Below are positions 15,580-24,054 of a stretch of 64,000 bases of DNA, piece after piece. Numbering within the stretch: the first letter of the stretch is position 1; every line of letters starts with the position of its first letter. The notes beneath the pieces are model-generated. The model was not told where the DNA came from, made no database searches, and saw only the letters and a list, made by a program, of their open reading frames with translations. This DNA is from Mucilaginibacter sp. (GTDB taxonomy: Bacteria; Bacteroidota; Bacteroidia; Sphingobacteriales; Sphingobacteriaceae): the NCBI RefSeq assembly GCF_025362475.1, contig NZ_JANYGH010000059.1:23912-87911 (forward strand), written 5' to 3'. Both the position numbers and the translations under genes were made by a program.

Positions 15580-18500
15580 ATGAAATATTATTACTATTTG
15601 TTTTTGCTGCTTGTTGTATTATCCAAAACTTCTTCTGCACAAAAAATTGAACTCGTCAATTCGGGCGAAATAATTAAACAATCTATTACCCTTTATGATT
15701 CTGCCAGGTTTAAGGATGCTCTTCAAGTGCTTACCAAAGTTAACCGTAGCGATACCAATTACGTATGGTCGGTTTACGAAAAGGCAATCAATTGCTCGGC
15801 CGACAGCCAATACACACAAGCTATAAAATATTGCCAGGAAGGACTTTCGCTTACTACGCAGCGGGAGTATGAGCCTGAATTGTATAATACGTATGGCAAC
15901 GCTTTAAATGATTTGCATCAACCCGAAAAAGCGGTTAAGATTTTTGACCTGGCTATAGCCAAATACCCATCGTACTCGTTATTGTACTTTAACAAAGGGA
16001 TAACCTACATGGGCATGAATCGCTATGCCGATGCCGAGGCGATGTTTCAAAAAACCTTGCTGGTAAACCCTTATATGTACAGCGCGCATTTTCAGCTAGG
16101 TTTTGTGGCTTTGCAGCAGGGTAAAATTATGCCGGCTATGCTGAGCCTTATTGGCTACCTGCTGGTTAACCCCGAGGGTAGGTATTGGTCGCGGTCGATA
16201 GGCATCCTGGATAAAATATCTAAAGGTTCCGATGAGATCCTGGAGCTTAAAAAGAATAAAGTGGGCACTGCCGACGATCCTTATGCCGAGGTAGAGGAAA
16301 TTGTGCTATCAAAAATAGCGCTCGATAAATCATACAAACCCCTGGTATCTATTGACGACCCAATATCGCGCCAGATACAGGCGGTATTTGAAAAGCTGGA
16401 GTACCAAAAGGATAGCAAGGATTTTTGGATGCAATATTACCTGCCCTATTACAAGCAGGTTTTTAGCCAGAATAAACTGGAGTTGTTTATTTTTCATGCA
16501 TTCAGCAACGTGAACCTGCCTGTTGTAAAGGATTACAGCAAAAAGCATAAAAAGGAACTGGACAAGTTTGTTGACGAAGCGGCATATTATTTTAACCAGC
16601 TCCGCTCAACCCGCCAATTGAATTTTGCCAACCGCGATACCGTTACCCAAAAGTATTATTACGAAGATGGCAAGCTGATTGGCAAGGGCAAGCTATCTGC
16701 CGATGGTAAAATTGTGATAGGCCCGTGGTTGTCAATTTATGGTGCTGGCAATAAAAAAAACATCGGAACCTATAATGATGCTGGCCAGCGGATTGGCACC
16801 TGGACGTACTATTTTTATTCGGGCGCGTTAAAAGCTAAAGAGACTTTTGTGGCTGGCAAGCTGATGGGTAAACAGGAATATTATTTTGAGAATGGTAATC
16901 CAAGTTCGGTGGAAAACTATGTAAACGGCAACCTGGAAGGAGTGAGCAGTACATACAATTACAACGGTACCCTTAAGTTTACGGCCACCTACAAGCAGGG
17001 CAAAAAAGACGGGATAGAACGCAAGTACTACGCCAACGGCAGCTTGCAGGAGGTAGATAATTACAGCAACGATGAGCTTAACGGTATAGCTACCGAATAT
17101 TTTAAAAACGGTAAAATAAAAAGCACATCGCACTTTAGCGCCGGTAAAGCCGTAGGGACTTACAAATCATCGTTCGAAACGCTGGGCATATCAACCGATG
17201 GCCAGTTTGTGAATGCTAATGCCGAAGGGGAGTGGAAATTTTACTATGAATCGGGCAAGATCAAAGAAAAGCGCAATTATATAAATAACAACGAGGAAGG
17301 CCCGCATACCGAGTATTATGAAAACGGGCAGGTATCGGTTACCTATAATACTAAAAAAGGCAAGATAAACGGCGAGGTGGTTTATTACCGCGAAGATGGC
17401 AAGGTATGGAGTAAGCAGGTGTTTGCCAACGGTGTTGTTGTAATGGCCGAATATAATGACCTTGCCGGCAAACAGGTTTACCATGCCGAAGCTAAAACAG
17501 TCCTGGCCGATTTGGTTACCTACAGCATTGATGGTATTAAAAAAAGGCACAGACATTTTAACGCCGCGGGTCAGTTGGATGGGCCGGATACCTTGTTTTA
17601 TCCATCGGGCAGGGTGAGCCAGATTGATGAATATAAAAACGATAAGCTCAACGGCACATCGCTGAGCTTTTACACAAGCGGCAAAAAGAAAGCCGAAATA
17701 CCGGTGACCGACGATGAAAGCAATGGTTACTCGGTAAGCTATCATGCCAACGGTATGATGGAATCGGAAGGGTGGCTGCAGGCCGGCGACCACCAGGGCG
17801 TTTGGCTTTTTTATGACGAAAAGGGCAGGCTTACCAATCGGTCGTACTATTTAAACAATGATCTGGATGGTTTTAAAGAAACCTATAGCCCTAATGGTAA
17901 AAAAAGCCTGGAAGAAAAATATCACCTGGGCTGGCTGGAAAAACTAACCCAGTATGATAGCACCGAAAAGGTTATGCTGGTAGATACCTTCCCGAAAGCT
18001 ACCGGAAAATATAAGCTGATTTACGCCAACGGCAAGCCGATGACAGAGGGTAATTATGTAAACGGCGAGCTTGACGGCCCCTGTAAAACTTATTATTTTG
18101 ATGGCAGCCTGGAAAGTAGCTTTGTGTATAAACGGGGTTATATAGATAGCGCTTATGTAAGTTACCGTTTCGGTGGCAAAAAAAACTCTGAGGTCGTGTT
18201 TGATCATGGTAGTAAAACCGGCTTCTGGAAGTTTTATGATGAAGATGGCAAGCTAAGCAGTACCAGCAATTATGTGAACGACGAGCTTAGCGGCGAAAGA
18301 ACTTATTACTTTGAAAACGGCGCTAAGGATTACATTGGCCTATATAAAGCCGGTGTGCTTGATGGCCCAGCCAAAAAATATGATCCGGACGGCACCTTAG
18401 CCTACCAAACCACATTTGATGATGATTACGCGGTTTCTTACTCATTCCTGGCAACGGATGGTAAACTAACCCCGCCTGCTGTTATAGCATATAACAATGG

Positions 18501-18870
18501 TACGGTAAAATCCTTCTTCCCGAACGGAAAACCATCTAGAGAGTGCAGCTACAGCGATGGGGGTAAAAACGGCCACGATGTGATTTACTACAGCAACGGA
18601 CAAATCCGGTCGGAAGATACCCCGGCATATGGACTGGCCTACGGGATAACAAAAGACTATTATCCCAACGGGAAGCTAAAATCTGTATATAATTATATTA
18701 TGGATAATCCGGACGGGGTTTGTAAAGAGTACTATGCCAACGGCAACCTGAAGAAAGAAATGACCTTTGACAACGGAGAATATCATGGGCCTACAAAATA
18801 TTTTGATGAAAACGGAAAGCTGGTTAAAACTACGTGGTATTACTATGATAAACTTATCTCTGTTAAATAA
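15580..18870 (+). CDS. Secreted TPR and MORN_2-repeat protein (YwqK-like)
   Basis: 1096 residues from the ATG at 15580, which begins a signal peptide (MKYYYYLFLLLVVLSKTSSA, then QKIE); the frame is open further upstream but without a sensible start. Residues about 30-215 form tetratricopeptide repeats (for example LYFNKGITYMGMNRYADAEA). From about residue 360 to the end, over thirty MORN_2-type units follow, of the form YYxxGxLKxxxxYxxGxLxG. Such proteins are often labelled YwqK-family antitoxins, but the signal peptide and size argue for a periplasmic or surface scaffold. Its stop overlaps the next start (TAATG), so it heads a coupled three-gene operon with two DUF3857 proteins. Confidence 0.85.
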   Translation: MKYYYYLFLLLVVLSKTSSAQKIELVNSGEIIKQSITLYDSARFKDALQVLTKVNRSDTNYVWSVYEKAINCSADSQYTQAIKYCQEGLSLTTQREYEPELYNTYGNALNDLHQPEKAVKIFDLAIAKYPSYSLLYFNKGITYMGMNRYADAEAMFQKTLLVNPYMYSAHFQLGFVALQQGKIMPAMLSLIGYLLVNPEGRYWSRSIGILDKISKGSDEILELKKNKVGTADDPYAEVEEIVLSKIALDKSYKPLVSIDDPISRQIQAVFEKLEYQKDSKDFWMQYYLPYYKQVFSQNKLELFIFHAFSNVNLPVVKDYSKKHKKELDKFVDEAAYYFNQLRSTRQLNFANRDTVTQKYYYEDGKLIGKGKLSADGKIVIGPWLSIYGAGNKKNIGTYNDAGQRIGTWTYYFYSGALKAKETFVAGKLMGKQEYYFENGNPSSVENYVNGNLEGVSSTYNYNGTLKFTATYKQGKKDGIERKYYANGSLQEVDNYSNDELNGIATEYFKNGKIKSTSHFSAGKAVGTYKSSFETLGISTDGQFVNANAEGEWKFYYESGKIKEKRNYINNNEEGPHTEYYENGQVSVTYNTKKGKINGEVVYYREDGKVWSKQVFANGVVVMAEYNDLAGKQVYHAEAKTVLADLVTYSIDGIKKRHRHFNAAGQLDGPDTLFYPSGRVSQIDEYKNDKLNGTSLSFYTSGKKKAEIPVTDDESNGYSVSYHANGMMESEGWLQAGDHQGVWLFYDEKGRLTNRSYYLNNDLDGFKETYSPNGKKSLEEKYHLGWLEKLTQYDSTEKVMLVDTFPKATGKYKLIYANGKPMTEGNYVNGELDGPCKTYYFDGSLESSFVYKRGYIDSAYVSYRFGGKKNSEVVFDHGSKTGFWKFYDEDGKLSSTSNYVNDELSGERTYYFENGAKDYIGLYKAGVLDGPAKKYDPDGTLAYQTTFDDDYAVSYSFLATDGKLTPPAVIAYNNGTVKSFFPNGKPSRECSYSDGGKNGHDVIYYSNGQIRSEDTPAYGLAYGITKDYYPNGKLKSVYNYIMDNPDGVCKEYYANGNLKKEMTFDNGEYHGPTKYFDENGKLVKTTWYYYDKLISVK

Positions 18871-20792
18871 TGAATAAATCACGTTTATTATTTGGCGCTT
18901 TATTTACCTGCTTTTGCGCATGGGTAAGCACAGCAAAAGCGCAGGACTTTGAAACTTTACGCAAACAGTTTCCTGATGAAAAGGCGGTGCTTTTAAACCG
19001 CGTTTTTGAATACAACATCAATCTTAAAAACGGTGTGCCACATGTGGAGAGCAGGGAACTGCAACAGATAGAATATCTGCTGGGCAGCGCTACAGCGTAT
19101 ATGGGTGGTTACGGGTTTTCGCATAGCGATTTCCATAAGCTGGTATCGTACGATGCATTTACCCAAGCGCCAGATGGTAAAAAGCTTAAAGTAAGCGATT
19201 TTACCACCAACGATGATAAAGCCGGCTTTGTTTTTTACGATGATGTAAAAGAAACCAGCTTCCATTTCCCGGCTGTGGAGCCGGGCGCCATAGGCAATTT
19301 AAAGGTGGCCTGGGATAATAAGGACCCGCACCTGTTATCACCCTTTTACTTCACCGCCTATATGCCGGTTATCAACAGCGAGCTTAAAATTACGGTATCA
19401 AAAGATATCTCTCTTAAATACCGGTTTATAGGCCAGGATACCAGCAACATCAAGGTTAACATCGAAAGTAAAGGCCATAATAAAATTTATAGTTTCCAGT
19501 ACAAAAACTGCCCGGCCGATAAATCATACCATAACGCGCCTGGTTTTGCCTGGTACTCGCCGCACGTGGTTTTTTACCTGGATAGTTACAAGGATGATAA
19601 GGGCAATACCGTGCCCTACTTATCTAATATAGATGACTTGTACCACCTGAACTACAGCTACCTTAAAAATGTAAATACCGAAGTTACACCTGCTGTTAAA
19701 CATATTGTAGATTCGTTAACCAACGGTTTGCATACCGAAGAGGCAAAGGCCCGCAGCATTTACTCCTGGGTACAGGCCAATATCAAATACGTGGCTTTTG
19801 AGGATGGTATGGGCGGCTTTATTCCCCGGGACGCCCAACTTGTGTGCACCCGTAGATTTGGCGATTGTAAAGATATGGCCAGCATCCTTACCGAAATGTT
19901 GAACGCGGCCGGCGTAAAAGCATATTTTACCTGGATAGGCACACGCGATTTACCCTACAAATTTACACAAACACCGTTGCCCTTGGTGAGCAACCACATG
20001 ATATGTACTATTAAACTGGGCGATAAATATGTGTTTTTAGATGGTACCGACCCAACCTGTGTTTTCGGTATGCCATCATCAGGCATTCAGGAAAAGGAGG
20101 CGATGATAGCCATTGGCGAAAACGAGTACAAGGTTTTAAACGTGCCGATTGTTGAGAAAAACAAAAACATGCTGGTAGATAGTACCTGGCTGGAAATGGG
20201 CGCCAACGGTATTAAAGGTCATATTAAACGCGATGTAAAAGGCTACTTTGCCATGGAGATGCACGGTAAACTCATGTATTGGAACCGCAACAAAATAGAT
20301 GAGTACATGAAAGACGAATTTGAACGGGGATCGAACAAGTTTAAGCTGGATACTTTTTATGTAGATAAGAAACAAAGCGCAGGCGAGCTATCCATGTACG
20401 CCAATTTTACCCTGCCCGATTATGGCAAAAAACTGGGCGATGATTATTACGTGAACATCAATCTGTTTAAATTTTTCCAAAACGAGCAAATAGATTACCC
20501 CAAACGCAAAGTGCCTGTTGAGCAGAATTTTAACTTCGAAAAAAAATACGTTACCCTGTTTAAAGTGCCCGATGGGTACAAGGTATCTTACCTGCCGCCA
20601 AGTAAAGCCTACCACAATAAAGTTTGGGGCTTTAATGTTAAGTACGAGCAAAAAGGCAACTACGTGATCATGACCCAGGAGTTTGATAACGATAACCTAA
20701 TGCTTGCCGCCGATGGTTTTGACCAATGGAATAAAGTGCTCGAAAACCTGTACCCTTTATATAAAGAAACCTTAAGCCTCGCCAAAAAATGA
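18870..20792 (+). CDS. DUF3857/transglutaminase-like protein with intact catalytic triad
   Basis: 640 residues with a signal peptide (LLFGALFTCFCAWVSTAKA, then QDFE). The N-terminal half (about 45-250) is a DUF3857 beta domain. A transglutaminase-like core follows at about 290-400 with the triad C333 (RFGDCKDMA), H376 (VSNHMIC) and D391 (FLDGTDP). The C-terminal part is a beta-rich domain. Members of this family act on periplasmic substrates that are mostly unknown; the fold can catalyse amide hydrolysis or cross-linking. It starts on the last base of the MORN gene stop codon and overlaps the following paralogue by 4 bases. Cotranslation suggests that the three proteins act together in the envelope. 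Confidence 0.86.
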   Translation: MNKSRLLFGALFTCFCAWVSTAKAQDFETLRKQFPDEKAVLLNRVFEYNINLKNGVPHVESRELQQIEYLLGSATAYMGGYGFSHSDFHKLVSYDAFTQAPDGKKLKVSDFTTNDDKAGFVFYDDVKETSFHFPAVEPGAIGNLKVAWDNKDPHLLSPFYFTAYMPVINSELKITVSKDISLKYRFIGQDTSNIKVNIESKGHNKIYSFQYKNCPADKSYHNAPGFAWYSPHVVFYLDSYKDDKGNTVPYLSNIDDLYHLNYSYLKNVNTEVTPAVKHIVDSLTNGLHTEEAKARSIYSWVQANIKYVAFEDGMGGFIPRDAQLVCTRRFGDCKDMASILTEMLNAAGVKAYFTWIGTRDLPYKFTQTPLPLVSNHMICTIKLGDKYVFLDGTDPTCVFGMPSSGIQEKEAMIAIGENEYKVLNVPIVEKNKNMLVDSTWLEMGANGIKGHIKRDVKGYFAMEMHGKLMYWNRNKIDEYMKDEFERGSNKFKLDTFYVDKKQSAGELSMYANFTLPDYGKKLGDDYYVNINLFKFFQNEQIDYPKRKVPVEQNFNFEKKYVTLFKVPDGYKVSYLPPSKAYHNKVWGFNVKYEQKGNYVIMTQEFDNDNLMLAADGFDQWNKVLENLYPLYKETLSLAKK

Positions 20793-22765
20793 AGTCTATA
20801 ATAAAACAAACCTGCAGCCTGCTCACTGTATTGTTAGCAAGCCATTACGCACACGCCCAAACGCCGGGAATAGAAAAAGAAACCTGGTCAGATAAACCTG
20901 CCATTCATAAAATTGCCGGTAAATACAGTAAAGAATCTGACGTAATTGTACTGGATAAACACCGGGTAGAATTTACCGACGAAGGAAAAGATGCTTTAGC
21001 CGAATATTATACCGTGCACAAGATCGTCCATATTAATGACGACAGGGGGATTGAAGGCTATAACAAAATTTACCTGGGCATAAGCGATAAGGCTGATATT
21101 GTAGATATTAAAGCCCGCAGTATTTCGCCAGGTGGTAAAATAGTGGAGCTCAATAAGAATGATATTAAAGAAGTAAAAGAAAAGGACGATCAGATTTACA
21201 AGATTTTCGCGATGGATGGCCTGGAAAAAGGTTGCGAGGTGGAATACTATTATACCTTTAAAAGGCCTGCTACGTTTTTTGGCCGTGAGGTAGTGCAGGG
21301 TAACTCTCCCATATTGCTTAGCCAGTTTCAGTTGTTTGCGCCAAAAAGGTTAAAGTTTGAGGTAAAGCCTTATAACACCGACGTGGTAAGTAAAGACACT
21401 ATTCTGAACGAAAAAGCCATAAGCGAATGCAGTTTTACCGAAACCCCCGGCGTAGAGAAGGAAAAATATTCAAACTATTATTCTGGCCTGAAAAGGTTGG
21501 AATTTAAGCTGGCTTATAACCTATCTGTAAACAAAAGCGAGCGTCTGTATACCTGGAACCTGCTGGCCAAACGCATTTATGGCGTTTACACCGATTACTC
21601 GGACAAGGAAGCTGCGGCCGTTGCTGATGTTATCAAAAAAAATAACCTGGCCGCCTCTACTGATGAGGTAGCCAAAATAACGGCGGTTGAAAATTATATC
21701 AAAAAGAATTACTCATACCACGAAGACGTCAGGGGCGAAAATGAAAACCGTGTAGAAACCATTCTGCGCAACAAAAATGCCGGTATGGTAGGTATTGTGC
21801 GTTTATACAGCTTGTTTTATCAAAGCCTGGGTGTAAATTACCAGTTTGTGTTAACCGCCGAACGCAGCAAATACCTGATTGATAAAACTTTTGAAAACTG
21901 GAATAATTGCGATAATCCTATATTTTATTTCCCGGCCGAAGGTAAATTCCTGGCACCAACCAGGGCTGATTTTCGTTACCCCTGGATCCCATCAGATTGG
22001 GGGGCAACTTATGGTTTGTATTGTAAACATACCATGCTGGGCAATTTTTCGACAGCGATAGCGGATATCAAGATGGTACCGCTTGAGGATTATACCAAAT
22101 CTATGCAGAGCATGGAGGCTACCATAACCTTCTCCAAAGATTTGGATTCGTTAATAACCGATGCCAAACAAATTTTTGGTGGTTATGCAGCAACAAACTA
22201 TCGGGATGCCTTTAACTACTCCAACGACGAACAAAAACGCCAGCTTTTTAAAGACCTCACCAAAAACTATTTCAGTTCCGAAACCATCCTTTCATCAGAA
22301 GTGTTAAACCAGCCTTTTGAAAGCCAGACCGCCAACCTGCCTTTGATTTTACACATCAAAGCAAAATCGGGCGCGTTTTTAGAGAGTGCAGGCAATAAAC
22401 TTTTGTTGAAAATAGGTATGGCAATTGGTCCGCAGGTAGAGATGTACCAGGATAAACCCCGCCAGTTACCTGTTGATATGGGTTTTGGACACATTGAAGA
22501 ACGTAAACTGGAAGTTACCATACCGGCCGGTTACAAGATCAGGAATCTTAATGATCTGAAAATTGACCAGACCTACAAAGAAGATGGCGAGCTAACCATG
22601 GGTTTTGTATCTGACTATGAACTGAAAGGAAACCAGCTCACCATCCACATTATGGAGCAATACCGCAAACCCCTATACCCCATCACTATATTCGATCCGT
22701 TCAGGAAAATTATCAACGCATCGTCTGATTTTAATAAGGTAGTATTGATATTGGAGAAGATATAG
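20789..22765 (+). CDS. DUF3857/transglutaminase-like pseudoenzyme
   Basis: 658 residues with a signal peptide (CSLLTVLLASHYAHA, then QTPG). DUF3857 at about 50-240 (SISPGGKIVELNKNDIKEV) is followed by a transglutaminase-like region. Where the active paralogue has C333 in GDCKD, this protein has GMVG (Met 333). The His position falls in NCDNP and the Asp position in FLAPTRAD, so all three catalytic residues are missing. It is therefore a probable non-catalytic partner of the enzyme encoded just upstream, with which it shares a 4-base ATGA overlap. It ends the operon and is followed by a long perfect hairpin. Alignment is by eye. Confidence 0.82.
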   Translation: MKSIIKQTCSLLTVLLASHYAHAQTPGIEKETWSDKPAIHKIAGKYSKESDVIVLDKHRVEFTDEGKDALAEYYTVHKIVHINDDRGIEGYNKIYLGISDKADIVDIKARSISPGGKIVELNKNDIKEVKEKDDQIYKIFAMDGLEKGCEVEYYYTFKRPATFFGREVVQGNSPILLSQFQLFAPKRLKFEVKPYNTDVVSKDTILNEKAISECSFTETPGVEKEKYSNYYSGLKRLEFKLAYNLSVNKSERLYTWNLLAKRIYGVYTDYSDKEAAAVADVIKKNNLAASTDEVAKITAVENYIKKNYSYHEDVRGENENRVETILRNKNAGMVGIVRLYSLFYQSLGVNYQFVLTAERSKYLIDKTFENWNNCDNPIFYFPAEGKFLAPTRADFRYPWIPSDWGATYGLYCKHTMLGNFSTAIADIKMVPLEDYTKSMQSMEATITFSKDLDSLITDAKQIFGGYAATNYRDAFNYSNDEQKRQLFKDLTKNYFSSETILSSEVLNQPFESQTANLPLILHIKAKSGAFLESAGNKLLLKIGMAIGPQVEMYQDKPRQLPVDMGFGHIEERKLEVTIPAGYKIRNLNDLKIDQTYKEDGELTMGFVSDYELKGNQLTIHIMEQYRKPLYPITIFDPFRKIINASSDFNKVVLILEKI

Positions 22766-22794
22766 AACCGAAAAGCAGAATAGTATCGGGTATC

Positions 22795-22834
22795 AGGATT
22801 TTGTTTAACCGCTGATGTGGTTAAACAAAATCCT
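22795..22834 (+). terminator. Long perfect hairpin after the MORN/DUF3857 operon
   Basis: Sixteen-base perfect arms at 22795-22810 and 22819-22834 with an 8-base loop, 30 bases after the stop codon. No strong T-run follows, so it may be a terminator or a 3'-end protecting structure. Confidence 0.5.
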
Positions 22835-22892
22835 AAGGTTTATTGAACTTTCATTCTGTTTATACTTTAATGCCGGAAATGGCAGAGTCTTT

Positions 22893-23021
22893 TTGAACTC
22901 CATTGAAAATAAAAAATTCTGAAAAATTCGAGTTCAAACAAATTTTGCGTAAGGGATTGGCGGGGATACCGTCCGTTAGCTAACAGATAATGCCCTGTGC
23001 AGTATGAGCATAAAGCCCGGC
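22893..23021 (+). repeat. Dispersed intergenic repeat, copy 1
   Basis: This 130-base stretch recurs inverted at 26832-26955. Shared blocks include TTGAACTCCATTGAAAA, GGGATnGGCGnGGATACCG and CCTGTGCAGTATGAGCATA. It has no coding potential. It accounts for most of the gene-free interval 22766-23157; nothing else was seen there except the hairpin at 22795. Confidence 0.75.
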
Positions 23022-23157
23022 CCGCAGGGATACGCTCTTTGGCTCAAGTGTTGTGCTTTGGGCATTGAGTGATAGGGGACTTGTGGTTTTCTTAGTCATA
23101 CAAGTCCCGGTTGCTTCGTTAACATAAAGAAGTTAAGAAACCACAAAAAACTATAAC

Positions 23158-23622
23158 CTATTCTTCTCCGGCTTCCTTAATCAGTCTATCTACCAAAGAT
23201 GGAGATATACGAAAGTTAGTTTGCTGAATAAGTTGCAGATAAGGTCGCAGTAAAGGAATTATACGCTGCTGTTTTGCGTAAAGCAACACCCCCGCCGAAC
23301 CTTTAACGGCTACTCCTCTTTGTTCGGCAAATTTCCTGGCGGCCCTGTCATCCGTGAGTAGGTAATCGCATTTTATCTCGGCAGCTAAAGCTATGGCGCT
23401 GGCTTCGCCTGGATCAATAAGATCATTAAATTCGCTTTGCAGCAAATTATTCTGAACAAGCTTAATGGTTACCCAATCTGGTAAGGTTTTGCCATATTCT
23501 TTCGCTATTTCGGGAGTTGTGATAACATGTGCAAATAATTGAGGGAGTAAATACAATGCATCAATTTTATCTAAAATGATAAAACAACTGGTATCGGTAA
23601 TAACAATAGTGTTTTCAGGCAT
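23158..23622 (-). CDS. PIN-domain (DUF3368) toxin of a toxin-antitoxin pair
   Basis: 154 residues from the ATG at 23622-23620, which lies inside the end of the antitoxin gene; an in-frame start at 23652 would add ten residues with no match to the fold. Acidic residues of a PIN nuclease are visible: D10 (VITDTSC), E in TTPEIAKEYG, E in PGEASAIALA and D in LLTDDRAARKFA. PIN toxins cleave RNA. DUF3368 proteins are typically paired with UPF0175 antitoxins, as here, with an 8-base overlap. Both genes run on the minus strand, and the antitoxin is first. Confidence 0.85.
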   Translation of the reverse strand: MPENTIVITDTSCFIILDKIDALYLLPQLFAHVITTPEIAKEYGKTLPDWVTIKLVQNNLLQSEFNDLIDPGEASAIALAAEIKCDYLLTDDRAARKFAEQRGVAVKGSAGVLLYAKQQRIIPLLRPYLQLIQQTNFRISPSLVDRLIKEAGEE

Positions 23623-23833
23623 GATCGAGGTCGGCCTCAACACTGGGGTCAAGGTAGTTTACACCAAAATTGATCAGAATTTCAGCAAAATCCCATTTTT
23701 TCATTCCGCACATTTCGGCAGCCTGATTTAATGATAGTTTGCCAGCCTCATACAGTTTGGCCGCAATTAAACGTACGGTTTCATCATGCTCTTTTTCCAG
23801 CGCATCAGGAACTTGTATTGTCATCGTAGTCAT
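23615..23833 (-). CDS. UPF0175 family antitoxin
   Basis: 72 residues from the ATG at 23833-23831 (MTTMTIQVPDALEKEHDE), preferred to the ATG at 23857 because the family begins close to this beta strand. A helix-turn-helix-like core is formed by GKLSLNQAAEMCGMKKWDFAEI cut into two helices, and the tail NYLDPSVEADLDHA likely holds the toxin. It would neutralise the PIN protein encoded by the overlapping downstream gene and may repress its own promoter. Confidence 0.85.
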   Translation of the reverse strand: MTTMTIQVPDALEKEHDETVRLIAAKLYEAGKLSLNQAAEMCGMKKWDFAEILINFGVNYLDPSVEADLDHA

Positions 23834-24054
23834 ATTATAAAGATAAGCATTATTCAAATTAAAACGTATAATGATTTATCAGGTAGTTTGTTGAATACGG
23901 TATTGATAATAACAATAACAGGGCAAACAAATTTAAATTACCCGCCACCCACACTTCACCCCCGCAACAAACCTGTCACCTTTTACCGCTATCCTTTCGT
24001 CTTTCCAGCTTTTTTCCTAATTTTGCGCATCCTTTCAAATAAAACAATATTAAA

